Assembly (NCBI GenBank): GCA_019426215.1
Contig: CM033396.1
Coordinates: 25,435,101 to 25,499,100, forward strand
Origin: Buddleja alternifolia
Lineage: Eukaryota; Streptophyta; Magnoliopsida; Lamiales; Scrophulariaceae
Direction: 5' to 3'
Length of the DNA: 64,000 nt
Numbering within the stretch: the first letter of the stretch is position 1; each line of letters starts with the position of its first letter. The notes below the pieces were generated by a model. It had not been told where the DNA came from and searched no databases. It saw nothing but the letters and a program-made list of their open reading frames with translations. The position numbers and the translations under genes are program-made. This document shows, in pieces, positions 1 to 9,934 of this stretch.

Positions 1-1165
1 CTGTAAAAAAAATCCTCTATGTTAACATGATCTTTTACAGATGTAGGAAAGAATTGCAACGTGTCAGGGAAAGAAATAAACTTACCCTGAGCACATGCCA
101 TGTCACCAAGCGATTGGAGACTATGAAGCTCTGGTTAGGTAGTCTCAAGCTCATTTGGGCCTTCTCACAGCACAGCCTCAAGCATTGGAGTCTCTACAGC
201 ATGCTCTGTAACGCTTAGAACCATAGGTTTGGTAGTGTTGGGCTTTCTTTGGACTTCAATAGATGCTTCTCTGGTCTTTCGACCATCATTTCCCCATTGT
301 TTTCTCATGACTCTATGAAATGGACTTTCTTCTTCCAGATATGACATAAATCTTGGGTTCAACGGAAGGATTGGACGCTTGATCTACTACGGGATGTACA
401 ACGCTGTCCATGTCCAAAGCATTAGAGACAGAAGAAATTTTTCGTTTCATAAGATATGTTGGATCAAAAACTTTTCTTCTTCACTGTCTTCCTGAACAGT
501 AGCAGGAGGTAGAGAATGAGCTTTCTTTACGTTCTTGTTTTTCTCCGTTTTCTTAGAAGGACCTTTTCCATCCTTCTTGAATTTCCTTTTAGGGTGCTTC
601 TCTACTATCTCTTCCGTTGGGCGCTCAACTAATTGTGAAACATCATAATTAGAATCGCCTTTGACATGATCTAGATGCTCAGAAATAGGTATGGTAGCCA
701 AACAACTCTCCTTAGTTGCAACAGATTGCCAACCATCTTGGTTCTATAGAATTTGCCCGAGGGAATAGGTTTTCCTCTAAAATGATGAACCTACTTTTCC
801 AAAGGATGTAACTTAGAATAATCCCATAAGGCTTGGGAGAGGTAGATTTCTTGAACCCAACTTTGAATATGTCTAGTATATAGGCAGACCAATTGACCTT
901 GGTGTCACGAAACACAACCACTATCATCTTAAACTGCATAGTGGTGATTCGATCAAACCAACCTTTTCGACATTCAACTATATTAGGGAATACGTCTGCC
1001 ATAACCTGGTATTCTCCCTTGAGTTCATTCTTTCTGAAGAGGAACCCATTCACCAGTCTCCATGGTCTTCATATTTTCCCAAACCACAAAAAAGTTACAA
1101 ATAAAAACAGTCTCCCGAAAAACTCTGTTATTTGGGCATCCATAATCTTGTTGAATGCTTTCAGC
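1..1165 (-). pseudogene. Element E long 3' ORF (env-like position), downstream part
   Basis: Continuation of the extra ORF that follows pol in element E, read leftwards. Codons 1053-712 hold a conserved block beginning LKGEYQVMAD and including VECRKG and NPKPYG-like SPKPYG, clearly homologous to element C (MKGEYVILAD, IECRKGTFDK, NPKPYG) and element A. A second frame (701-447) is lysine-rich and acidic, as in C. Stops and frameshifts break it. A splice donor CAGG/GTAAG lies at 86/85 and an acceptor TTTTTTACAG ends at position 1, which gives an 85-nt intron matching the intron site in A and C. The product has no visible signal peptide or membrane segment, so 'env-like' describes position only. 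Function unknown. Confidence 0.65.
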
Positions 1166-1360
1166 GAAGATGATAGGAGTCATTTTTACATAAGTTTTTA
1201 GGTCCTTTTAATGACATTTCAGGCCCATATATAGTTTATTTCGTGCCACTCGTGCGTTTAATATGTGTGTAAAGTTCTTTCAAGTAGTAAGCGACGATGG
1301 ACGAAGAAAAGGGCAAACGGACGACCCATTTACCCAACTCTGCTCAAGGCTACGCACTGA

Positions 1361-1590
1361 GGTGCCTAGGCGCCATTTTTCTCGCGCCCAGGCGCGACCC
1401 AGCAAACAAAATTAAAGCTTCGCAGAGAGGCGCCCAGGCGCTTGAACCACCACGCCTAGGCGCCAAATATCGCGCGCCTGGGCGCCCCATTTTCCGCGCC
1501 TGGGTGCTCTGAAACTTTTGCCCCAAGAAAGACACGCCACATAGGTGGCGCCTAGGCGCCGACCAACGCGCGCCTAGGCGCCGCGATAAC
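1361..1590. repeat. GC palindrome array 1 (CGCC-T/C-AGGCG type) in the Athila LTR
   Basis: About eight imperfect copies of a short palindromic core such as GGCGCCTAGGCGCC or CGCCCAGGCGC in roughly 230 bp, in otherwise AT-rich DNA. The array ends about 15 bp upstream of the TATA box of the LTR. The 3' LTR has a shorter version because a stretch between two copies has been deleted. Confidence 0.85.
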
Positions 1591-1603
1591 AGAATTTTGA
1601 ATG

Positions 1604-1611
1604 TATAAATA
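1604..1611 (+). promoter_or_regulatory. TATA box of the Athila LTR promoter
   Basis: TATAAATA in the LTR, directly downstream of the GC palindrome array. The matching site in the 3' LTR (about 11,951) reads TATAACTA, a weaker match. Assignment rests on sequence and position only. Confidence 0.55.
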
Positions 1612-2570
1612 AGATTTTTCAATTCATTTTGAGGGTTCTGAATGTTGGGAATTGGGAGCATTTTCTGGGGTTTTGGGCCATTATATCACTGATCTTGAAG
1701 AACAAGAAGGGGATAAGAGCCAAGGATTGAAGCTACATTAAAAGATCTATTACCATTCAACCTTATAGGGAGTTTCTTTCATTGTTCATTGCATTTGATG
1801 TTTACATTTATGTATAAGAACATGTTGAATTCTGCTGGGTTGATAGGTATGGGCTAAATTCATATGACTAGGGCCTTGTAAGAATTGATTTTTGAATTAT
1901 TCGTATTATTGATAATTGTTGAATTAATTCCTTTGTTGTTATGTGTTATGAATTTGTGCTTATATTCCTTACATGTGATTGATCACCATATGTATTATAA
2001 ATTGCTTAGTTTAGCATCTTGAGAAAGAGTTAAGTTAGGGTGCAAGGAATTCATAGCATCACCGATCAAATAGGAGTTGCCCTAGACATAGGTAAAGACT
2101 CCCGGGTGAAGTCGTTCGATTCTAATCGAGTAAACTCTAGTTCCTCAATGCATGCTTAGGGGTTAGATTTCCGGGTAGACATACTTAGGAAACCGCCGCT
2201 TAAGTGTAGGAGCATATCGCGAGACATCGGGTATTCTTTACCTCAGGAGTTTTCACCATAGCAACTAGGTCTAACAATTCAACAAGAGTCTTTGTGCGAA
2301 TAAGGATCAGGTCAAGTCTTGCATGTGCCTTAGTCTAATTCTCACACTTGAGTTTCAATCCGTTGCTTGTTCTTATTTCTTTTGTTCTTTGTTTGCTTAC
2401 TTGTTTTACTCTTAATTTCCGTTAATTCGTCTTTACGTTTATTCAAAAATCATAAGCTAAGAATTCAAGTCTCCGTGGTTCGACAACCCGGACTTATTTT
2501 GTCCATTTTTATTACTACACGACTAGTATACTTGCTACCAAGCACGTTAGCTTCTAGCGTGTCCAGTTTG

Positions 2571-2588
2571 TGGCGCCGTTGCCGTGGA
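2571..2588 (+). other. Primer binding site, tRNA-Asp type
   Basis: TGGCGCCGTTGCCGTGG begins 5 nt after the 5' LTR end. It matches the 3' end of plant tRNA-Asp (canonical site TGGCGCCGTTGCCGGGGA) with one mismatch near its inner end. This primer choice is characteristic of Athila and related gypsy elements. Confidence 0.85.
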
Positions 2589-2742
2589 CTTGTTTATTTT
2601 GAGTTTTTGATTTTGATTTTGCTTTTGTTTTCTTTTACATTTTCATAATTATTAGTCTTTTATTTACTTCTTGCTTTTCTTTTATTTTCGTGTTAAGTCT
2701 AATTTCGTTCTTGTGTTTAATTGTTAGATTCTTGTGTGGTGC

Positions 2743-3840
2743 ATGACCCGCTCCTCAAACGAGCCTCTATACAACTTGGAGCCCGAAATTGAACGACTTC
2801 TTCGGGCTAGTAGGCGAACAAGGGAAATGGCCAATAATCTCAACCAAAATCCGAATGGAAATTTTCCCGATATGAATTTACCGGAAAACAGGGAGTGGTT
2901 ACAAGGTGTTCTACAAGCCATGCAAGCGGCACCTCCTCAATAACTACCATCGGTTCGGGGTAGCTTACCACCTAGGGTCCATACCATTCTGGGGCCCGTA
3001 GTCTTGCCTAATTTCTTCGCACCAAACTACCACATTCCGGCTCACATCTTTAGTATGGTGTAAGGAGAAACTTTCTATGGAGAACCGCATGAATCACCTC
3101 ACGCTCATTTAGAGACTATAGATGATGCTCTTGTGACCATTCAATATCACCCACGGAATCTTGATGCGATTCGTCTAAGAGTCTTCCATTTCTCATTAAA
3201 GGACAGGGTGACAACATGGTACAAATCCTTGCCTCCACAATCTATTACGACATGGGGTGAGTTGGTCGATGCCTTTTTAAATAAATTCTTTCCACCCTCC
3301 AAAATCAATGAGCTCCGGAGTAATATAAAAGGGTTTAGGCAAAGGAGCAATGAGTCTTTAGCCGAGACGTGGGCTAGATATAAGGGCATGCTCCGAAAAT
3401 GCCCCGATCATAATTTTGGGTTGAATGAACAATTACTCCATTTCTATGATGGGGTTCGGTCACGTATTCTGAATTAAACTCAACGCGGGTGCGGGAGGAG
3501 ATCTCCTTGGGTTAGACTGTCAAAGTGTATGGGACAAAATAGAATAGTTGGCCCGAGAAGACGAGCTTTACCCCGACGATGAAGAGACCACATCTTCTAA
3601 AAAGGTTGCTTATGTTGAGGAAGTGGTTGAGGGAGTAGTGGATTTGGAACCGGAGGTTGGCGACGTCAATTATGTGGGGAATCACAATCGACCTCGGGTC
3701 AAAACGCACAACCGGGGATCTATCAAGCTCCACGACCACCTTTCAATAACCCACCCCCTGAGGCAAGGCAACTTCAATGGACAAGGTCAAGGTCAAGTGC
3801 AAATGTGACCTCCCACAACCGATGAGAGACTCGATGCTCA
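2743..3840 (+). pseudogene. Element D gag, N-terminal and central part
   Basis: Structural capsid protein of the Athila element. The ATG at 2743 (MTRSSNEP) is the first good start after the primer site. The retrotransposon gag domain lies at about 3,070-3,465: FYGEPHESPHAHLE, LRVFHFSLKDR, WYKSLPPQSITTW, FLNKFFPPSK, FRQRSNESL. The frame is broken by TAA at 2941 and 3061, by a frame change between about 3,475 and 3,548, and by TGA at 3806. The piece 3548-3808 (AREDELYPDDEE) continues gag in the second frame. No zinc knuckle is seen, as is usual for Athila. Confidence 0.85.
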
Positions 3841-3841
3841 C

Positions 3842-4891
3842 ATGAAGAAGTCCGATACGTCGTTCAACGAACTTCGGGGTATGATGAAGGACATGTTTAT
3901 GGAAATGAAGGACTTGCGAACCCAAGTGGGTCAAATTTCCAATGCGGTGAATGGTAGAGCCCCGGGGACTCTACCAAGTGACACGGAGAAAAACCCGAAG
4001 GCTCAATGCAATGCCATAGCCTTGAGAAGTGGAAAACAATTAGAGAGTGAAACTGCCAGTAGTCCAGCGCCTGAGCGCCCTATGTTGCACGCCCAGGCGC
4101 CAGATCTCCCCTGCTCTGAACAGGAGTTTTGCAGTACCACGCCTAGTCGCCCATCAGACGGCGCCCAGGCGCCGCCTTCACCTCTGCGGGATAAATCACT
4201 TCGCAGTTCCGCGCCTGAGCGCCCTATGATGCACGCCCAGGAGCCACCAGATCCGCGCCTAGGCGCCGATATGCACGCCCAGGTGCCGCCTCCTGTTTCA
4301 CCTGGTTTTGATTCTTCCACTCCGACGCCTTCTCCTCCTATCGAGGTTCATCTCCCATTCCCAAATGCACAGAAGAAAAAGAAGAAGGAGATGGATCCGA
4401 GCTTTCTTCGGATTTTGGCAATCCTTCGTGAGGTGAGGATTAACATCCCATTTATTGATGCCATTCTCCAAATGCCGAATTATGTGAAGTTCTTCAAAGA
4501 CATACTCTCCAACAAACAGAAGTGGGAGGATAATGAGACGGTGTGCCTCACGGACGAATGTTCCGCCGTATTGCTCAATAAATTGCCAACTAAACTCCAA
4601 GATCCCGTGAGCCTCACATTTCCATGCACAATTGGGTCCTTATCGTTCAAGAAGGTGTTATGTGACTCGGGGGCTAGCATCAATCTTCTCCCATATTCAC
4701 TATTTAAGAAGCTAGGCCGTGAGGAAGATGTGGAGGTACCATTAATCCTAGGGAGGCCATTCCTAGCCACGGGTAAGGGGGTGATTGACATTGCTAATGG
4801 TAAGCTAACTTTGAATGTGGGCGACGACAAGGTTACCTTTGATGTCTACAAAGTCCTTAAACACCCTATTGATCATGACTCGTGTTTTTGA
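3842..4891 (+). pseudogene. Element D gag C-terminus and aspartic protease
   Basis: Open frame of 349 codons. It begins with a linker (LRTQVGQISNA, then ALRSGKQLE), passes through a proline-rich stretch encoded by GC palindrome copies (about residues 75-165), then the pre-protease region (LRILAILREVRINIPF) and the protease with its catalytic DSGASINLLP motif. The C-terminal protease motif ILGRPFLATG follows almost directly after FKKLG. In family members about 50 residues normally separate these, so an in-frame deletion has removed the core of the protease and it is probably inactive. TGA at 4889 separates it from the same reading frame further on. Confidence 0.85.
4068..4290. repeat. GC palindrome array 2 inside the gag coding region
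   Basis: About eight copies of the same kind of motif as in the LTR (for example GGCGCCCAGGCGCC, CGCGCCTAGGCGCC) lie in frame inside gag. They encode a repeated proline/alanine-rich peptide of the type APERPM-HAQ-P. Flanking gag-protease sequence is ordinary for Athila. Confidence 0.8.
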
Positions 4892-5074
4892 ATTGATACA
4901 TTTGACCCTTTGATTGTTGAGTATGTGCAGGACACTACGATTGAAAATTCATTCGAACGGGATCTTATGAAATCCATACAAGTGGACTCGGAGATTGATG
5001 ATCAAGTGGAAAGCGTTCTAAGCTTGGAATGCAAATCTTCCTATCATTCGAGAGGACCATAAGAAGAGCAACTA

Positions 5075-7771
5075 ATGACAGTGTTGAGGTCTCACAAACG
5101 AGCTTTCGGGTGGAAAATTGCAGACATCAAAGGCATTAGTCCAGCGATATGTATGCAAAAAATACTTATGGAGGACTCTGCCAAGCCTACATGCCAACCA
5201 CAATGGAGGTCCAACCCACAAATTCAAGAGGTAGTAAAGAAGGAAGTGATAAAATTGCTCGATTCAGGTATAATCTATCCTATCTCTGATAGTGCGTGGG
5301 TGAGCCCTACCCAAGTGGTGCCTAAGAAAGGGGGGATAACGGTAATTGAGAATGCGAATAATGAATTAATCCCAACTCGTATGCTTAGCGGGTGGCATGT
5401 GTGCATAGACTACCGTAAATTGAATGATGCCACCCGTAAGGATCATTTTCCCCTCCCTTTTATTGACCAAATGCTTGAAAGGTTAGCCGGACATGATTTA
5501 TATTGTTTTCTCGATGGTTACTCTAGCTATAATCAAATTTTCATAGATCCCGAGGACCAAGAGAAAACCACTTTCACTTGTCCTTATGGCACAGTTGCTT
5601 ATAGAAGGATGCCATTTGGCTTGTGTAATGCCCCGGCCACCTTTCAAAGATGCATGATGGCTATTTTTCATGATATGGTTGAAGATTTTCTCGAAATTTT
5701 TATGGACGACTTTTCTGTGTTCGGAACAACGTTTGATACATGTCTTGCTCATTTGAATAATGTGTTAAAACGTTGTGAGGAAACCAACCTTGTTTTGAAT
5801 TGGGAAAAATGTCATTTAATGGTCCGGGAGGGAATTGTGCTTGGCCACAAGATCTCTCAAAAAGGGATCGAAGTGTACCAAGCCAAGATTGAGGTCATAG
5901 AAAAACTTCCCCCTCCCACTTCGATTAAAGCCGTTAGGAGTTTTCTCGGGCATGCCGGGTTTTATAGGCGATTTATCTTGAACTTCTCTAAAATTGCGAA
6001 ACCGTTATCTAGTTTGCTTGTCAAGGATGCACTGTTTGATTTCAATTCTTCTTGTATGCAGGCCTTTCTCGATTTGAAGGAAAGCTTTGTTTCCGCCCCT
6101 ATCATGTCACCCCCCGATTGGAGCTTACCATTCGAGTTGATGTGTGATGCGAGTGACACCGCAGTTGGAGCGGTCCTTGGCCAAAGAAAGGAGAAGGTAT
6201 TCCGAGCCATTTACTATGCTAGTAAAACTCTTAAGGATGCGCAATTGAATTATGCTACCACGGAAAAGGAGTTACTAGCCATAGTCTTTGCATTCGACAA
6301 ATTCCACTCTTACCTCGTGCTAAACAAAGTGATAGTCTACACCGATCATTCGGCCTTAAAATATTTGCTTGCCAAGAAAGATGCTAAACCGAGGCTCCTT
6401 AGGTGGATTTTGTTACTACAAGAATTTGATTTAGAGATAAAAGATAAGAAAGACACCGAAAATGTAGTAGCCGACCACCTCTCACGATTAGAGCTAGTGA
6501 ATGATCCGTTAGATGAGATACCCATTCGTGAGGAATTCCCGGATGAACACCTCCTTGCTATTTCTAACAATATTTCACCTTGGTATGCTAACTTTGCCAA
6601 TTACATTGTGACGGGCCTCCTTCCCCCGGATATCACTTTTCATCAAAAGAAGAAATTTCTATTTGATGTGAAGCAATATCTTTGGGACAAACCCTTTCTA
6701 TTCAAAGTTTGTGTAGATGGCTTAATTCGAGGTTGCATACCTGAAACGAAAGTGCATGCTATCCTTTCTCATTGTCATGATATGGCGGTGTGTGGCCACT
6801 TTGGGCCCTCCAAAACGGTAGCTAAGATCCTCCAATTAGGTTTCTTCTGGCCTACTCTTATTAAAGATGCATATCATTATGTCAAATCATGTGATGGCTG
6901 TCAACGAATGGGGAACATCTCTAAACATCATGAAACACCTTTAAATAGCATGCTAGAGTGTGAGTTGTTAGATGTATGGGGTGTGGACTTTATGGGCCCT
7001 TTCCCCAGTTCTTGTTCAAACAAATACATCCTTGTTGCGGTAGACTATGTCTCCAAATGGATGGAAGCCGTGGCCTCGCCCACTAATGATGCTCGGGTCG
7101 TCACTCGTTTTCTAAAGAAGCATATTTTTACTCGATTTGGAACTCCTCGAGCCATCATTAGTGATGGGGGCACCCACTTTTGCAACAAAAAATTTGAGCT
7201 TTTATTGAACAAATATGGGGTGAGGCATAAAATTTTGACCCCATACCACCCGCAAACTAGTGGCCAAGTGGAGGTTTCAAATAGGGAGATTAAGCGTATC
7301 TTAGAAAAAATGGTCAATGCATCAAAAAAGGATTGGTCCCTTAAGTTGGACGATGCTCTTTGTGCTTATCGGACCGCCTATAAAACCCCAATTGGCATGT
7401 CCCCATATCATCTTGTTTTTGGCAAAACATGTCACTTGCCCGTTGAGTTTGAGCATCGTGCTTATTGGGCCATTAAGTTTCTGAACTTTAACTCTCAACG
7501 TGTAGGTACACAATGTTTGCTACAACTCAACGAGCTCGAAGAATGGCGTCATCTCGCCTATGAGAACGCAAAACTCTACAAGGAGCGTACCAAAATGTGG
7601 CATGACAAGCATATTCTCCCCCGGGAGTTCCACAAGGGAGAAAGGGTGTTACTATACAACTCTCGACTCCGACTCTTCCCCGGGAAGCTTAAGTCTCGAT
7701 GGTCGGGCCCATTCTTGATTTTTCATGTCTATCCTTCAGGTGCCGTCGAGCTTACAATGGATAAAGGATAG
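5075..7771 (+). CDS. Element D pol: reverse transcriptase, RNase H, integrase
   Basis: Open for 898 codons; copies retroelement RNA into DNA and inserts it. [12 protein letters not shown] (about residue 109), the [15 protein letters not shown] block (about 175) and the active site FMDDFS (about 211). RNase [16 protein letters not shown] with [10 protein letters not shown] and [10 protein letters not shown]. Integrase: the HHCC zinc region with [11 protein letters not shown] and CDGCQRMG, catalytic core [19 protein letters not shown] and the final glutamate in [11 protein letters not shown], then a C-terminal GPFLIF segment. The chosen ATG is only the first Met after a stop (TAA near 5060) in the same frame; the native start lies upstream in gag-pro. 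After TAG at 7769 the frame continues (TFLANAQRLKPY) to TGA at about 7862, the likely native end. No catalytic change noticed. Confidence 0.92.
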   Translation: MTVLRSHKRAFGWKIADIKGISPAICMQKILMEDSAKPTCQPQWRSNPQIQEVVKKEVIKLLDSGIIYPISDSAWVSPTQVVPKKGGITVIENANNELIPTRMLSGWHVCIDYRKLNDATRKDHFPLPFIDQMLERLAGHDLYCFLDGYSSYNQIFIDPEDQEKTTFTCPYGTVAYRRMPFGLCNAPATFQRCMMAIFHDMVEDFLEIFMDDFSVFGTTFDTCLAHLNNVLKRCEETNLVLNWEKCHLMVREGIVLGHKISQKGIEVYQAKIEVIEKLPPPTSIKAVRSFLGHAGFYRRFILNFSKIAKPLSSLLVKDALFDFNSSCMQAFLDLKESFVSAPIMSPPDWSLPFELMCDASDTAVGAVLGQRKEKVFRAIYYASKTLKDAQLNYATTEKELLAIVFAFDKFHSYLVLNKVIVYTDHSALKYLLAKKDAKPRLLRWILLLQEFDLEIKDKKDTENVVADHLSRLELVNDPLDEIPIREEFPDEHLLAISNNISPWYANFANYIVTGLLPPDITFHQKKKFLFDVKQYLWDKPFLFKVCVDGLIRGCIPETKVHAILSHCHDMAVCGHFGPSKTVAKILQLGFFWPTLIKDAYHYVKSCDGCQRMGNISKHHETPLNSMLECELLDVWGVDFMGPFPSSCSNKYILVAVDYVSKWMEAVASPTNDARVVTRFLKKHIFTRFGTPRAIISDGGTHFCNKKFELLLNKYGVRHKILTPYHPQTSGQVEVSNREIKRILEKMVNASKKDWSLKLDDALCAYRTAYKTPIGMSPYHLVFGKTCHLPVEFEHRAYWAIKFLNFNSQRVGTQCLLQLNELEEWRHLAYENAKLYKERTKMWHDKHILPREFHKGERVLLYNSRLRLFPGKLKSRWSGPFLIFHVYPSGAVELTMDKG

Positions 7772-7864
7772 ACTTTCTTAGCCAACGCTCAACGTTTGAA
7801 ACCATATGCCGTGTTGGATGGACCGAGAGACAAAGTGTCCATCATCCTTGAGGACCCTCCATGA

Positions 7865-8746
7865 TTTCTCGCCTTCAGTCGAGCTAACGAATCTAAACTA
7901 GCGCTTCTTGGGAGGCAACTCAAGCTTTCTTTCCGTTCTTTTTCATTTTCTAGAGTATTACCGTTCGCTGCTTTATTTTCTCGCTTTAAGTCCGTGTTAG
8001 TTCGTGTTTAAGTGTTTTTCTTCTTCTTTTGAAACAGGAAATGGAAATCCTACACAACAGGTGATCCACGCCTAGGCGCGCCTAGGATTCCAGTGCACAC
8101 CTCGCTTCGCATCATGGCGCCCGAGCTCCACCAGAGGCGCGCCCCGGCGCCACACATTCGGCGCCTAGGCACCAAAGGAACTCAAACGCCACTTAAAGGT
8201 ACGCACTCAGGCGCCTAGGCACGCCAATACGCGCGCCTAGGTGCCCGTTACTGAATTTATTTCTATTCTCGGTCAAAACGGTCAAAATCCCTCACAACTC
8301 CTCTCCACATGCGATTTCCGGAGATTCTCTCCACTGATTCTGGCCATTTCCACCGTCCTCTACCGCCAATCTCCGCTGATAGTCCTCGCCGCGCAGTGGC
8401 TCATTGTACATATCTGAATCGGTGCACAAATTTTGGGGAGAAGGTGAGTTTTTGGCTTTATTCTTCTTACATTTCCGATTATTAGCCGAAGAGTGGGTGG
8501 ATTTTTGAGAAGCCATTATTGTTTTGAGGATTTGGGGCTCTGATTGTGCAAATTGGTGCATATTATTTTGTGTGAAATTTGTGGTTTATTATTGTTGGGT
8601 TGTGGATTGTGGATTGTGGGTTGATACTTGTTTGTGGAGTCTTGATTGGGTATTGTGGTTATTGCTGTTGGGGTGATTGAATTAGGGTAGAGCCGAATAC
8701 TAGGGATTCGATTTACGCCTCTGTAACGCATATTGGTCGTGTAAAA
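7865..8746 (+). other. Element D region between pol and the 3' ORF
   Basis: No coding signal on either strand. It holds GC palindrome array 3 (8069-8245) and then a T/G-rich leader running up to the ATG of the 3' ORF at 8747. Confidence 0.6.
8069..8245. repeat. GC palindrome array 3 downstream of pol
   Basis: About six copies of the same core (for example ACGCCTAGGCGCGCCTAGG, GGCGCCTAGGCACC, GCGCGCCTAGGTGCCC) in about 180 bp, in non-coding sequence between pol and the 3' ORF of the Athila element. Confidence 0.8.
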
Positions 8747-9934
8747 ATGCCGAAAACCACCACCAAATAGTCCAAAGGCAAGAAGAGAGTGGGTGAGGGT
8801 TCCTCTAACGAGCCCGAGACCCCCTTTGACCCCCGTTTTCAGGACCCTAAAGTACAGATTTTATGCCAAAGCCTAAGCACCTCCCGCACCCTAATCAAGG
8901 AGCATTATTTGACCTTCTGGGGACAGCCCTCGGTGCAAGAATTGATACAGTTCCATCACCTACAATTGATACAACATTATTTGATACAGTTCCATCACCT
9001 ACAGTTCCATCACCTACAATTGATACAGTTCCATCACCTTTTGGGGACAGCCCTTGGTGCAAGAATTGATACAGCATTATTTGACCTTCTGGGGACAGCC
9101 CTCGGTGCCCGAGAGTGTTGGGAGTGGGTACCTGGAGAAGCTCATATCCCCCGTAGGGCCCTACTTCCCGAGGCCGCAATTTAGCTAGAATTCATCAGAT
9201 TCAATTTAATCCCGAGTACCAACCGGTCTGAGGCCAACAAGGAACGGGCCACCCTCATCTATGCCATCATGTCCAAGAAAGCTGTGGACTTCGTCCGGGT
9301 GATTCACAAGTCTTTGACAGATCAATTTCGGAAATTGAGGAACGAATTGGGGCCATTGATTGACAAGGAGATGGCTCAGCAAAAGGGTGCTGGGTCCACC
9401 AGGAAGAGCCCTATCATTCTCCCATCACTGATCACTGTTTTGTGCAAGGCGGACAAGGTTCCAACACTTCCTATGGATCGTACGGAGCTCCCTGGCTCTT
9501 CTTTAGCTGTGGTCGCTGATGACCCACAGGCTCCCCCACCACAGGCCCCTTCTAAGAGGCCTCGCCCGTCGTCGTCACGCCCTACGAGTTCTCAGCAGTT
9601 CCCACCGATGGATGCCGCCGCCATTAGACAGTTGAAAGATGAGTTGAGGGATGAGATGAGGATGGTGATGACCAACACGTGTGCATATTTCCGTCAGCTT
9701 CTCGTCGAGCAGGATGCATTTGTTGATCGCGGCCCGTTTGACTATTCTACTCCTCCACCTTACCCGCATCCCACTCCTCCGCAGCCCGAGGATGTGCATG
9801 AGTCGGGTGCCATAGTTCCTATGGGCGGTGATGATGATGTTCATGATGACGAGGGTAGGCCGATGGTCGATTTGGCTGATTTCGAGGGCGGAGCGGATGA
9901 GGATTATATTGACCGTTTTGGCACCGCAGATTAG
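8747..9934 (+). pseudogene. Element D 3' ORF (env-like position, plant transposon protein domain)
   Basis: Extra ORF after pol, typical of Athila. One frame runs from ATG 8747 (MPKTTTK) to TAG at 9932, interrupted by TAG at 8768 and TAG at 9182. The segment around 9,225-9,490 (KERATLIYAIMSKKAVDF, then SPIILPSLITVLCKADKVP) matches, from memory of the family, the plant 'putative plant transposon protein' domain found in Athila env-position ORFs; it is shorter than usual. A lysine/proline-rich linker follows, then a possible short coiled coil (IRQLKDELRDEMRMVM) and an acidic tail ending DYIDRFGTAD. The N-terminal half (8895-9110) has been rebuilt by local duplications. No signal peptide or membrane anchor is visible. 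Function unknown. Confidence 0.7.
8895..9110. repeat. Local repeat expansion in the Athila 3' ORF
   Basis: Two interleaved units are repeated. GATACAGTTCCATCACCTAC-like units occur about four times. A block including CCTTCTGGGGACAGCCC and GGTGCAAGAATTGATACA occurs about three times, the middle copy partial. This scrambles the N-terminal half of the ORF with repeated QFHHLQ-type residues. Confidence 0.85.

Larger units (their letters stand above)
1171..2565 (+). repeat. Element D 5' LTR
   Basis: Starts TGATAGGAGTC and ends GTGTCCA just before the primer site. Aligns through most of its length with 11566-12888 and, in reverse, with the solo LTR 39336-41006. Compared with the 3' LTR it keeps a block at about 1,400-1,430 and one near 2,010-2,035 that the 3' LTR has lost. 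The U3 part holds the GC palindrome array and a TATA box. Confidence 0.93.

Noticed and set aside
4003..4320. Minus-strand and other-frame ORFs over the GC palindrome arrays
   Set aside because: Palindromic GC repeats create open frames on both strands; gag homology is only in the plus frame starting at 3842.
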